Positions 19,281-28,301 of a stretch of DNA of 32,075 nt are shown in pieces (positions within the stretch are counted from its first letter, which is position 1; each line of letters starts with the position of its first letter). Below the pieces are notes generated by a model. That model searched no databases, was not told the DNA's origin, and saw only the letters and a program-made list of their open reading frames with translations. A program made the translations under genes and the position numbers. Source of the stretch: GCA-020343675 sp964462945 (GTDB lineage: Bacteria > Planctomycetota > Phycisphaerae > Sedimentisphaerales > Anaerobacaceae); contig CAYWZW010000063.1 of assembly GCA_964462945.1 (NCBI GenBank), forward strand, positions 1-32,075, in the 5' to 3' direction.

Positions 19281-20777
19281 TCACGCTCTGCCATAAATCT
19301 CTGCCAGCCTCGCCAGCTTCCTGGCAGTTGAGAGTGTCATCTGCCTGGGGTATAACCGCCAGCTCCAATTGCCAATAGCAGTACCCGGCTTGTTCATGCG
19401 AGCTTGCTCTGCCAAGCCCAAAACATCCTGCATTGGGATAACCGCGATTTTTGCGACAGAACTCATTGCTAATTGTATGAAGGCCCAATGTATTTGAGCG
19501 GAGGGAACCTTGTGTCCAAGATACTCAAAGAGCCTATTCTTCTGCAAGTATGTCGCTTCTTTACGAAACCAGCCTCTTGCCGTGTTATTATCGTGTGTAC
19601 CAGTATAGACCACACAATTCCTTGCGTGGTTGTGAGGGCAGTGCGTGTTCTTGGTGGAATCACCTTCAAAGGCAAATTGAATCACCTTCGTGGAAGACAA
19701 CCGCAAGCGTGCAACACATGCATTCACATCCGGGGTGATATACCCCAAATCTTCCACTATGATCGACGATGGCGGGCAATGTTCGAACAATGTATCGAAG
19801 AAATCTTCAGGCACCTTTACCCATCGGCCCTTATTCGCTGTCCTGGACGTGCCAGGAACCTGCCAGTAGGCAACCAGACCCCTGAAATGGTCAATGCGAG
19901 CCGTATCGAACAAGGATAGATTATGTTTTACCCGCCGAATCCACCACCAGTAGCCTTTTTCCTTCAGAACCTTCCAATCATAAACGGGATTGCCCCATAA
20001 CTGGCCGGTTCGGCTGAAACGGTCAGGTGGAACACCTCCGACAAACTTCGGGGTTCTTGTCTTTGTTAACTTGAAGATCTCAGGATGTGCCCAGACATCG
20101 GCGCTGTCATAGGCAACATAGATGGGAATGTCTCCTATTATCCGAATGTCGAGCCGATTGCAGTAATCCTTCAATGAATGCCACTGCTTGAAGAACAAAT
20201 ACTGCAAAACCTTCTCTCGGTTTATGCTGTCCCTCAATTGAGCTTTCAGGGGCGTAAGCGCCCGTCGCTTTTTGTCCCGCAGTTCGATTGGCCAGTTGCA
20301 CCATAACCTCGGATGAAAATGATAGCGTAGTGCAACAAACATAGCGAAATCATCCAACCACAACTTGTTTTCTGAACAAAACTGCTCATAAACACAACTT
20401 CTCGGCTTGGACCTGAAACGATCGTAAGCTATGTTCAGCAACTTTGTCTTATGGGAAATTGCCATGCGGTAATCAACACGAGATACAGGAAAAAGGGGGC
20501 TATCTTGCACGTCTTTTTCAGTCAGGAGTCCTTGCTCATACAACAATTCGGGGCTGATGAGAAGGGTGTTTCCGGCAAAGGCCGATAGACAGTTATAGGG
20601 GGAGCAGCCACTTTTTGCACTTGTTGGGCCCAGTGGCAGCACCTGCCAGTAACGTTGCTTAGCATCGGCGAGAAAATCGGCAAACCTATACGCTTCAGGG
20701 CCGAGGTCACCAATGCCGTATTTCGAAGGCAATGAAGTGACATGGAGTAGTATTCCACTTGCCCTTTGCTTTATCAT
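19281..20777 (-). CDS. malQ: 4-alpha-glucanotransferase (GH77, amylomaltase)
   Basis: The 498-residue protein has the normal amylomaltase length and motifs. It transfers alpha-1,4-glucan segments between maltodextrins in the cytoplasm. The three catalytic positions are present: D296 in ARIDHFRGL (nucleophile), E342 in IVEDLG (acid/base) and D396 in GTHDNNTARGW. The N-terminus (RASGILLHVTSLPSKYGIGDLG) is typical. The start at 20777 has AAGGGGATAGTTC upstream. It is the last gene of the alpha-glucan cluster, where it would rework chains produced by the phosphorylase and GH57 enzymes. A dispersed palindrome lies between it and the preceding gene. Confidence 0.97.
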   Translation of the reverse strand: MIKQRASGILLHVTSLPSKYGIGDLGPEAYRFADFLADAKQRYWQVLPLGPTSAKSGCSPYNCLSAFAGNTLLISPELLYEQGLLTEKDVQDSPLFPVSRVDYRMAISHKTKLLNIAYDRFRSKPRSCVYEQFCSENKLWLDDFAMFVALRYHFHPRLWCNWPIELRDKKRRALTPLKAQLRDSINREKVLQYLFFKQWHSLKDYCNRLDIRIIGDIPIYVAYDSADVWAHPEIFKLTKTRTPKFVGGVPPDRFSRTGQLWGNPVYDWKVLKEKGYWWWIRRVKHNLSLFDTARIDHFRGLVAYWQVPGTSRTANKGRWVKVPEDFFDTLFEHCPPSSIIVEDLGYITPDVNACVARLRLSSTKVIQFAFEGDSTKNTHCPHNHARNCVVYTGTHDNNTARGWFRKEATYLQKNRLFEYLGHKVPSAQIHWAFIQLAMSSVAKIAVIPMQDVLGLAEQARMNKPGTAIGNWSWRLYPRQMTLSTARKLARLAEIYGRA

Positions 20778-20792
20778 GAACTATCCCCTTGC

Positions 20793-20835
20793 GGCCCGCT
20801 GCCCCGACTTGCGTCGCATGACGCAGGGCGCAGGC
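20793..20835. repeat. GC-rich dispersed palindrome, family 1 copy 2
   Basis: The element is related to the one at 5476-5517, with an inner perfect hairpin TGCGTC-GCAT-GACGCA. It fills most of the spacer between the GH57/DUF3536 gene and malQ, and could act as a processing or partial termination signal. Confidence 0.75.
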
Positions 20836-20845
20836 CCGAACGCGG

Positions 20846-23275
20846 CTACTGCACGCATACATCAAGGTAGCGTGCCAGATTCTTGAAATGGTGGACCCAC
20901 CTTTTGGCATGTTCATCACCTGAATTAGCTTGCTTGTTCATATTAGGATACCTTTGGCTGCTAATGGAAAAGAAAACGTTCTGAGCCTTCTGCAGATCAA
21001 GGTGCGAACCCATGGCCGATAGAATTCCCAAAGTGGCTTCTATTATCTCGAGCATACTAACATCGTCGGGTGAGCCTTCCAGCTTGTCCATGAGACGGTT
21101 GATCTTACGAGTCGCTTCAAACCTTATGGTGGCTTCATCGAGTTGTAGTGATAGTCTGGCAACTTCATCCGCAAGTCTCTTCAGCCTTGCAACGTCAGAC
21201 TCATCATCCCGTAATTTCTGGCAAATTTCCTGATTCAGTATGAACTCGGCGGGAGCAGATAGGGCCTTGGGCAAGGGCATGTTCATCCCTCTCATTATCT
21301 GCATGATTGTGTAGTTATGCTGGTAGATTTGCTGAAAAGAGGCTGCAATCTGTTGCCAAGTTGGCGCAAGCAGTTCATACAGAATGCGTCGTTGTTGGTC
21401 CTTGAACAAATGCCAGAGTGAGTAAGTGTTTCCGGCAAAAGAGATACTCATCAGGCGCATCACCTCGGTAGTATCACCCTTATAAAAAGCCGTCTCCATG
21501 TTTTGCCGCATAACCGAGAAGACGTCATCGGGCATTCGGGCATTGACAGCGCCGAACAGATTCTGATCGCCAAAATGCAACACGGCGAAGTCAATAGCAT
21601 GTCTCTCAAGAAGGATATTAGACTGCACGGTCGCTCTTCCGGTGGCAAGCGATTGAATTCCCGCGTCTATACGGCCGTATGACTCGACATCGGCCGTATA
21701 GCAATAGATTTCCACCTTACCTTTTGGCTGTTCTTCAAAAACAGAGCTGATTGCCAAGTGTGCGCCAACCCTGTTGAGGTCGAGGTTGCTGGATTTTACG
21801 CGAGCGTCGTAGGCTTCTCTGCCGTTGGAAAACTCTTTCACATTGGTAGGCGCTCTTCCAAGAATGTTTTTGAATCCAGGCTCGAAGTCCTTGTTGTCGG
21901 TCTCCTTCGCCAACTGAATTGCCCGGGCGGCGTATTGCATTATCTGAAGCGCCTCTATCCCGCAGATATCATCGAAGAACCACCCACAGCTTGTGTACAT
22001 CAGCATAGCGTTTCTTTCCATCTCAAGCAGCTTGAGGAACTCCACCTTTTCATCATAGGAAAGCTCCTTTCCAGTTGTCTTCGAGATGAAATTCTCCATG
22101 TTCCCGATGGACCGGTCATTGACAACTGTTATGTACTCGTTTCTGACCTGCCAAGGGTCAGGCCCATACCGTACCATCTTCCTTTCATAAAGGGGAGCAA
22201 GTTGGTCACGAAGCCAGTCCATGGCATTGCGAACGGGCGCTCGCCACTGTTGAGCACCTGAACGATATTCGCCGTAATGACAGCCACAGTCAGTCCTCCA
22301 TCTTTCAATGCCATGAGAGCAGCTCCATGAGGTGTTTTCGTGGATCTCAACTTCGTACGTCGGGGGATACCTTTCCAGATACTCGCCATAGACTGTTATT
22401 TTTGCCAGCTTGTTGGATTCCAGGAAGTGAAGACAGTAGGCCAGCGCCATATCGGTGTAGCGGTAGTGATGGCCGTATGTTTCGCCATCTGTTGCTATGT
22501 GGGCAAGCCGGGCTGGCTCGCCGTCATCCGTTATCACCCCAGCAAGTCTCTTGGCAAACACTTCACCATTTGTCAGAACACGTCCCCCAGCCACATCCAA
22601 GGCTGCCGAACCATGGTAGAAGAACAAGTTTATACTCCGTCCGGAAGCAAGTCGGCAGAGGTATGGCCTGCTGGTATTTAATTTGTCGCGGTCAACATCC
22701 ATCCACTGTGTTTCTCCGAGCCTACGTATCCGACGCGCCTGATGTGGGGCCAGTACAGTAAACTTGATCTGCTGCTGGGCAACTATTTCGAGCGTCTCCA
22801 AATCTACGGCGGTTTCCGGTAGCCACATGCCTTCCGGCGTTCGAGCAAAGCGGGACTCGAAATCGCGTATTGCCCAAATTACCTGGGTGTGTTTGTCTCG
22901 CGTGTTGGCGAGGGGCATGATGATGTGATTGTATGCCTGTGCAATGGCCGCACCGTGGCCTGAGAAAAGACTTCGGCTCTTCTTGTCAGCTTCGATCACA
23001 CTCTCATAAACGTCAGGTGCATGTCTTTCCAGCCAAGATAGCAGAGTCGGACCAAAATCGAAACTCATCTTCGAGTAGTTGTTGACTATGTCTATAATCC
23101 TTTTGTCGGAGTCGAGAATGCGAGATGCTGCATTTCGCCTGTAACACTCTTCTGTAATTCTCTCGTTCCAATCATGGTATGGTGAGGCTGAGTCCTGTAG
23201 TTCAATATCTTCCAACCACGGATTCTCCCTTGGTGGTTGGTAAAAGTGGCCATGAACACAGACATATCGCTCCAT
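20846..23275 (-). CDS. GH57 glycoside hydrolase with DUF3536 C-terminus (809 aa)
   Basis: The N-terminus is the GH57 barrel: YVCVHGHFYQPPRENPWLE at the start, nucleophile region PEGMWLPETAVD near residue 150, and the second acid in IATDGETYGHHYRYTD near residue 260. The C-terminal 400 residues correspond to DUF3536, which often follows this GH57 subgroup: EYITVVNDRS, then CGWFFDDICGIEALQIMQYAARAI, and a long helical end. The substrate of the subgroup is not established; the neighbourhood points to glycogen or maltodextrin. The start has AAAGGGG ten bases upstream. No signal peptide is seen, so it should be cytoplasmic. Confidence 0.92.
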   Translation of the reverse strand: MERYVCVHGHFYQPPRENPWLEDIELQDSASPYHDWNERITEECYRRNAASRILDSDKRIIDIVNNYSKMSFDFGPTLLSWLERHAPDVYESVIEADKKSRSLFSGHGAAIAQAYNHIIMPLANTRDKHTQVIWAIRDFESRFARTPEGMWLPETAVDLETLEIVAQQQIKFTVLAPHQARRIRRLGETQWMDVDRDKLNTSRPYLCRLASGRSINLFFYHGSAALDVAGGRVLTNGEVFAKRLAGVITDDGEPARLAHIATDGETYGHHYRYTDMALAYCLHFLESNKLAKITVYGEYLERYPPTYEVEIHENTSWSCSHGIERWRTDCGCHYGEYRSGAQQWRAPVRNAMDWLRDQLAPLYERKMVRYGPDPWQVRNEYITVVNDRSIGNMENFISKTTGKELSYDEKVEFLKLLEMERNAMLMYTSCGWFFDDICGIEALQIMQYAARAIQLAKETDNKDFEPGFKNILGRAPTNVKEFSNGREAYDARVKSSNLDLNRVGAHLAISSVFEEQPKGKVEIYCYTADVESYGRIDAGIQSLATGRATVQSNILLERHAIDFAVLHFGDQNLFGAVNARMPDDVFSVMRQNMETAFYKGDTTEVMRLMSISFAGNTYSLWHLFKDQQRRILYELLAPTWQQIAASFQQIYQHNYTIMQIMRGMNMPLPKALSAPAEFILNQEICQKLRDDESDVARLKRLADEVARLSLQLDEATIRFEATRKINRLMDKLEGSPDDVSMLEIIEATLGILSAMGSHLDLQKAQNVFFSISSQRYPNMNKQANSGDEHAKRWVHHFKNLARYLDVCVQ

Positions 23276-23317
23276 TGTTGGATTTCCCCTTTCTTTCCAG
23301 TATTATCCGATAAAGCG

Positions 23318-23338
23318 GAAGCCTTTGCCAAAGGCTTC
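23318..23338. other. 21-bp near-perfect palindrome between two GH57 genes
   Basis: GAAGCCTTTG and its exact inverse CAAAGGCTTC are separated by one base. It lies in the 163-base spacer upstream of the DUF3536 gene. There is no clear T-run on the minus strand, so it could be a weak terminator, a processing hairpin or an operator for the downstream genes. Confidence 0.5.
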
Positions 23339-23438
23339 AGGCCACATCTTCTCGAAACGGACCACAAAGCACGGCCCCTCTCAATATTCTCTATGAGAGA
23401 TTTCGACTTCGGCACAGAATATGCCGTCGAAACCTGTG

Positions 23439-24902
23439 TCAAAAATTATTATTCAGAATTTCTATCGTGCGCCGGCATAATTCACTGCCATAGTCCGTCC
23501 AAATACCTCCACCCCAATAGCGAAAGCAACTCGTCTGAGAAACCATCAGATGAAACAACGCATTGCGATAACGTGGATCTGATGTGGTGACGCGTTGAGA
23601 GAGGACCTTTTCGGCGAAGAGCGCGCTAGCCGATTGCATCGGCCCAAGCATGTGTTCATAGCCCCGGACCCAGGAGATGTTGCTGGTCCAGCTACCACCT
23701 TCTATGTGGAAGCGGTGATCCTCCTTTTTCAGGTTTTCACTTACCACGCTCAAGGCCTCCGGTCCGGCTCCATCTATGAACCTGTCCCAAATCCGCCCCT
23801 GCATGACAGGCTGAATAGCAGGAAAGTCGTGCTGTGTAATACCGATGCCTTCGAGGTATTCCAAGTACTCAGTTATATTCGCTGGGGGTGTCTTACTGCC
23901 CGAGGCTTCGGCCATGACATCAACATATTTAGAGGGGAATTCATTCATCATGACACCACCGTTCTCACCATCAGCGATTTGGGCCACTATCGGGGGGATA
24001 GATTTCTCGGATAATTCTCTGCGAGAAAGGCTCTTGGCCTCATAGTAAGGCTGCATTTGACCAACCAACTTCGTGTCACTACCCTGAGTTTTAATAATGG
24101 CAGTGATAGCAAGAACTTGACCGTGCGAATTTTTCGCCACCAACCTATGAGGGATGTGAGGTTGAGTTATTGGGCCGCCATCCTCGACCCTCTCCACCGT
24201 ATGCTCCTGTACCAAGACCCAGCGATAGCCACAGTCCTTGAGGGTCTTTACGAACTCATAGCACACATCAGGATCGTTGGGCAGGGCCATTTCACTTGGG
24301 GAAAAACCCCGGACTCGGCCTAGTGCCTCGAAGCCGAAAAGCGAGGCGAAGAAATGTTGCCACGCTCGTACGTGCAGTCGGTAATCCTGCACCGGTGTGG
24401 AGGGCGCTACCGGATGGCCCCAGGCCGATCCCAGCCACTCAACACACGAGCGATATGCCGGCTCACACGTGATTGTTCTTAGGCTCTCAACCACATCACC
24501 CAATCCCATTTGTCGGAGGCCATGAAGCAGACAGCCGGAATAATCAAACATCACGCGGGGCTGTTTACCGGTGCGGACTAACTGTGGTATAAAATCGCCC
24601 ATACGCTTATAGCACAAGTGAAAGACCGGGGCGTTGTGGTTGTCCCCAGTTTCGGGGTGGTCCATCATGTACTTAAGGTTGCTGATCACGCTAGCGGTCT
24701 GCAGAATGTCCCCGCCAGCGGGGATCAAAGGTTGATGCATATGAAGGACTACCGCAAAAGCACTGCGAATGTTAGCAAAGTCGATGCCGCTCTCCGGCAA
24801 GTAGAATGGCCCACTACCCGCACGCGCTTCGGTCACGAGTTCTTCCGATCCACATATATTCGGAAGACCATCGATGTATTCCGGAATTGCTGAAAGCGTC
24901 AT
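23439..24902 (-). CDS. GH57 family glycoside hydrolase (487 aa)
   Basis: The barrel begins FAVVLHMHQPLIPAGG, the GH57 family opening. VMFDYSGCLLHGLRQMG follows, then the probable nucleophile glutamate in GFSPSEMALP and the second acidic region in QIADGENGGVMMNEFP, which resembles the DGEN motif of GH57 amylopullulanase-type enzymes. Activity is probably alpha-glucan hydrolysis or transfer, not defined further. The start is taken at 24902, where AAAAGGC precedes the ATG at good spacing; an in-frame upstream codon at 24935 is less likely. It follows the phosphorylase gene by 33 bases, so they are probably co-transcribed. Confidence 0.9.
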   Translation of the reverse strand: MTLSAIPEYIDGLPNICGSEELVTEARAGSGPFYLPESGIDFANIRSAFAVVLHMHQPLIPAGGDILQTASVISNLKYMMDHPETGDNHNAPVFHLCYKRMGDFIPQLVRTGKQPRVMFDYSGCLLHGLRQMGLGDVVESLRTITCEPAYRSCVEWLGSAWGHPVAPSTPVQDYRLHVRAWQHFFASLFGFEALGRVRGFSPSEMALPNDPDVCYEFVKTLKDCGYRWVLVQEHTVERVEDGGPITQPHIPHRLVAKNSHGQVLAITAIIKTQGSDTKLVGQMQPYYEAKSLSRRELSEKSIPPIVAQIADGENGGVMMNEFPSKYVDVMAEASGSKTPPANITEYLEYLEGIGITQHDFPAIQPVMQGRIWDRFIDGAGPEALSVVSENLKKEDHRFHIEGGSWTSNISWVRGYEHMLGPMQSASALFAEKVLSQRVTTSDPRYRNALFHLMVSQTSCFRYWGGGIWTDYGSELCRRTIEILNNNF

Positions 24903-24935
24903 TACGTTGCCTTTTTCCGCGAGACCCCGTTCCAA

Positions 24936-27098
24936 TCATACTGTAGCCAGGTCGGGGCTACCGACCGGCAGCGACGCAGTCACGCCACCGGCTGCAGGCA
25001 AGTAATAACCCATCGTGTAGTCCAACAGCATCCGGCGTGCGTTATATCGCCATGCAAGTGTTCGCAGGGAACGTTTTTGCATTGCAACCCACCCATGGGG
25101 AATGCCATCCGTGCCGCGCTCATAAAATAGCGGGATCACCCTGTTTTCCATGACTTCATGGAAGGATTGTGTGTCCAAGTGGTCTTGGCGTTCCCAGTTG
25201 GAATGTTCGCTTCCATAACCTATGGCAAACCCATTCATACCATCGTAAGCCTCCGCCCACCAGCCGTCAAGAACTGAGAGGTTCAGACCTCCGTTCAGGG
25301 CCACTTTCTGGCCGCTGGTGCCGCACGCTTCCAAGGGACGGCGAGGTATATTCAACCACAAATCAACCCCCTGCACCAAATGCCTGCTGACGTTGATATC
25401 GTAGTTTTCGAGGAAAACGATACGGCCGAGGAACCGTCGGTCCCGAGTGCCCCGGAAGACTTGTTGAAGGATTTTCTTTGCCGGTTCATCCCTCGGATGG
25501 GCCTTGCCAGCAATGATGATCTGCACCGGCCGCTTGGGGTCGTTAATGATGCGGTCAAGCCAGCCCAAATCGCGCAGTAGAAAATCACCCCGCTTGTACG
25601 CTGTAAAACGACGGGCAAATCCGATGGTAAGAACAGACGGTTTAAGACAGTTTGATGCCGCCGTACAAATCTCTTCAGAGTCCCTTCTGGCTTGGGCCTG
25701 AGCAGAGGCGTTGCGGCGGACATACTCGACCAAATGATTTCGGAGGAACTGGTTTATTTCCCAGAGTTCCGCATCATTGATCTCGGTCACTCTCCTCCAG
25801 GTGGTGGGATCGTCTGATTTTTCCTGCCAGTCTCTCCCCAGGTATCGGCTATAAAGCTCGTCTTTCTGCTGGGCCAGCCACGTTCCAACGTGCACACCAT
25901 TTGTGATGAAATTTATCGGGACCCTTTGTTCGGATAGTTCCGGCCAGACCTTACGCCACATAGACCGACTGACGCGTGCATGCAACGCAGAGACAGCGCT
26001 GCGCCTCCGTGACATCTTCAGTCCAAGAACTGTTGGGCAAAAAGGTTCATGTTCATCGCTCGGGTTGGCCCGGCCTAAGGCCAGCAGGTTATGTTTGGAG
26101 ATTCCCAATTGCTGCCGCAGCGGCTCCAGCACGCGTTCTATCACTTCCGGTCTGTATCGATCCACTGCGGCCTCCAGAGGCGTATGTAGGGTGAAGATAG
26201 TCTGCGAGGCGGCCAGTTCCATCATGTTCTCAAACGTCTGGCCGTCCCGTTCCATCAGATATCTGGTCAGCTCCAGAACTGCAAAGGCCGTGTGTCCCTC
26301 ATTTAGATGAACGACACCTGGACGAATGCCCACTGCGGCAAGTACTCGTAGTCCGCCCACTCCCAGAACGACCTGCTGCCGGACGCGCGCATCACCGTCT
26401 CCACTGTACAGAGCTGTAGTAAGAGTCCTGCTCTGCTCGGAATTGCCGTCAACGTTTGTATCGAGCAGAACGAGGCGATTGCGGCCTACACCCGTGCCCC
26501 AGGCTCTGACCTGAATGTCACCAGAGTCCATCTGTACAGTTACGCGAACAGGGTGACCATATTCGTCTGCGATAGGCTCCAGGGGCAGGTCACTGATATC
26601 GACGTTAAGATAACGTTCGTGTTGGCATCCGGTTACATCTACGGTCTGGTCGAAGTAGCCCTTAGCATAGTAGAGGCCGACACCAACCATTGGAACAGCC
26701 AAGTCCGACGCAGCCTTTAAGTGGTCCCCAGCCAATATACCGAGTCCTCCTGAATAAATTGGAAGGGACTCGTGAAGCCCGAACTCGGCTGAAAAATAAG
26801 CCACTGGGTTGACGCCGAGAGGGCCGGCGTGCCAGAGTCCCCAGGCATCTTCAGTTTCCAGGTAACGGCGCACTTGCTCAAGGGCGCGGGTCAAACGAGT
26901 CACGGGGACCGGTTCCGCACCTTTCTGCTCCAACACGTTCTTTGCCAGCCGGGAAAGAAACGTGGTGGGATTGTGGTTGACCGCTCGCCACAACTCCGGA
27001 TCAAGGTCGCGGAACACCGCAACCACCTCTGGGTGCCAGCCCCAATAAAAGTTCCGGGCCAAATCTTTCAGTCGTGCAGCTACCTGAGTTAAATCCAT
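24936..27098 (-). CDS. glgP: alpha-glucan phosphorylase, short type (GT35)
   Basis: It releases glucose-1-phosphate from glycogen or maltodextrin. The 720-residue length and N-terminus (MDLTQVAARLKDLARNFYWGWHPEV) are typical of the short phosphorylases (Thermotoga/Thermus type). Motifs include YFSAEFGLHESLPIYSGGLG, HLNEGHTAF, GFARRFTAYKRGDF and the PLP-lysine region EACGTSGQKVALNGG (K about 598), in which Q stands where many members have M. The start at 27098 has GGGGTGTG upstream; the in-frame TTG at 27116 is less likely. It lies 18 bases after the GT4 gene, within the operon. Confidence 0.96.
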   Translation of the reverse strand: MDLTQVAARLKDLARNFYWGWHPEVVAVFRDLDPELWRAVNHNPTTFLSRLAKNVLEQKGAEPVPVTRLTRALEQVRRYLETEDAWGLWHAGPLGVNPVAYFSAEFGLHESLPIYSGGLGILAGDHLKAASDLAVPMVGVGLYYAKGYFDQTVDVTGCQHERYLNVDISDLPLEPIADEYGHPVRVTVQMDSGDIQVRAWGTGVGRNRLVLLDTNVDGNSEQSRTLTTALYSGDGDARVRQQVVLGVGGLRVLAAVGIRPGVVHLNEGHTAFAVLELTRYLMERDGQTFENMMELAASQTIFTLHTPLEAAVDRYRPEVIERVLEPLRQQLGISKHNLLALGRANPSDEHEPFCPTVLGLKMSRRRSAVSALHARVSRSMWRKVWPELSEQRVPINFITNGVHVGTWLAQQKDELYSRYLGRDWQEKSDDPTTWRRVTEINDAELWEINQFLRNHLVEYVRRNASAQAQARRDSEEICTAASNCLKPSVLTIGFARRFTAYKRGDFLLRDLGWLDRIINDPKRPVQIIIAGKAHPRDEPAKKILQQVFRGTRDRRFLGRIVFLENYDINVSRHLVQGVDLWLNIPRRPLEACGTSGQKVALNGGLNLSVLDGWWAEAYDGMNGFAIGYGSEHSNWERQDHLDTQSFHEVMENRVIPLFYERGTDGIPHGWVAMQKRSLRTLAWRYNARRMLLDYTMGYYLPAAGGVTASLPVGSPDLATV

Positions 27099-27116
27099 AA
27101 ACACACCCCAGACCAA

Positions 27117-28295
27117 TTAAGCAAGTAATTCTCGGTAAACGTTCTCAGTACGCTCAGCAATTGTGTCCCAGCTAAAGCCATAAGCAGCTTTTGTCCGGCC
27201 GTTCCGGCCCATCCACCGTGCGTGATCGAAGTTGTTGAAGATTTCGCCGACCCCCCAGCAGATTGACTGTGGATCATCATAGATAAGGTAGCCATCCTGT
27301 CCATGGGATATCAGCTCCCGCGGACCGCCCCTCTGCGTGGCTACAACCGGTTTTCCGGCTGCCCATGCTTCGAGTACGGTAATCCCGAAAGGCTCGTTTC
27401 GACTCGGGACACAGACAACGTCAGTACTCTTAAATAGATTAACGAGGTCCCCATTCTGACCCATCGCGCCCAGGAACCGAACCGCATGAGCGACGCCTAT
27501 CCGGTGGGCCCGCCCTTGCAGACGAGACTTGAGGTATCCGTCGCCCACGAATACGACTTTGGCATCACCGCGTCTGTGCAGAATAGACGGGACGGCTTCG
27601 AGCAGCAGGTCAGGGCCCTTTTGTGTTGTCATCCTTCCCACGAACAGCACCATTGGGTCGAGCGGACCAATTCCGTAGGTTCTGCGGCAGATCGCCGGAT
27701 CAATGTAACCATCGAAGCGGTGACAGTTTATCCCGTTGTGTACGGTCCGGAGTTTCCAATCAGGTATATTGTACTGCCGCTTGGTTTCCTCAGCCAAGGC
27801 TCCTGAAACCGCAATAACACGATCGGCGCAGTAGGCACCTTCAGCTTCGATGGAACAGACGCGCTCTGCTTGCCCACCATAATGATTGTTCCCGCACCGG
27901 CCGTATTCAGAGGAATGAAAAGTCATCACGATCCGGCTGCCTCGATCATTCTTAGCCTGAACAATTCCTTTGGCACACAGCCAGTCGTGCCCGTGCACTA
28001 TGTCAAAGCGTGCGTTCTGATAAGCCTCGGTCTGGCCCATAAAATAAACAAAGCTGTTACACATATTGTTCATTTCGGTAACGAAATCTGGATTCAGATC
28101 AATGGGACAGCAATGATAATGGACGCCGTCGATAAGTGCATAGGGCGTTTGTCCCTCGCCGATGCGAGCAAAGACGTGCACTTCATGACTGCGGCGCTGC
28201 AGGCCCGCGGCCAGTTCTGTTACATGGACTGCTACGCCACCGACGGGAACCGAATGCAGGCTTTCCCATGTAAACATCGCAATTCTCATGGTCAT
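27117..28295 (-). CDS. GT4 glycosyltransferase, glycogen-synthase-like (392 aa)
   Basis: A retaining GT-B glycosyltransferase with the opening RIAMFTWESLHSVPVGGVAVHVTEL, a glycine-rich donor loop, HGHDWL, and the E-x7-E signature in RNEPFGITVLEAW. The operon partners (branching enzyme, phosphorylase, GH57, MalQ) suggest alpha-1,4-glucan synthesis, as in archaeal-type synthases, but GT4 acceptors vary and this is inferred. It is a paralogue of the GT4 domain at 29959-31620. The start at 28295 follows GTGAGGG at close spacing; the second in-frame ATG, two codons later, is also possible. Six bases separate it from the branching enzyme gene. Confidence 0.88.
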   Translation of the reverse strand: MTMRIAMFTWESLHSVPVGGVAVHVTELAAGLQRRSHEVHVFARIGEGQTPYALIDGVHYHCCPIDLNPDFVTEMNNMCNSFVYFMGQTEAYQNARFDIVHGHDWLCAKGIVQAKNDRGSRIVMTFHSSEYGRCGNNHYGGQAERVCSIEAEGAYCADRVIAVSGALAEETKRQYNIPDWKLRTVHNGINCHRFDGYIDPAICRRTYGIGPLDPMVLFVGRMTTQKGPDLLLEAVPSILHRRGDAKVVFVGDGYLKSRLQGRAHRIGVAHAVRFLGAMGQNGDLVNLFKSTDVVCVPSRNEPFGITVLEAWAAGKPVVATQRGGPRELISHGQDGYLIYDDPQSICWGVGEIFNNFDHARWMGRNGRTKAAYGFSWDTIAERTENVYRELLA

Positions 28296-28301
28296 TAGCC
28301 C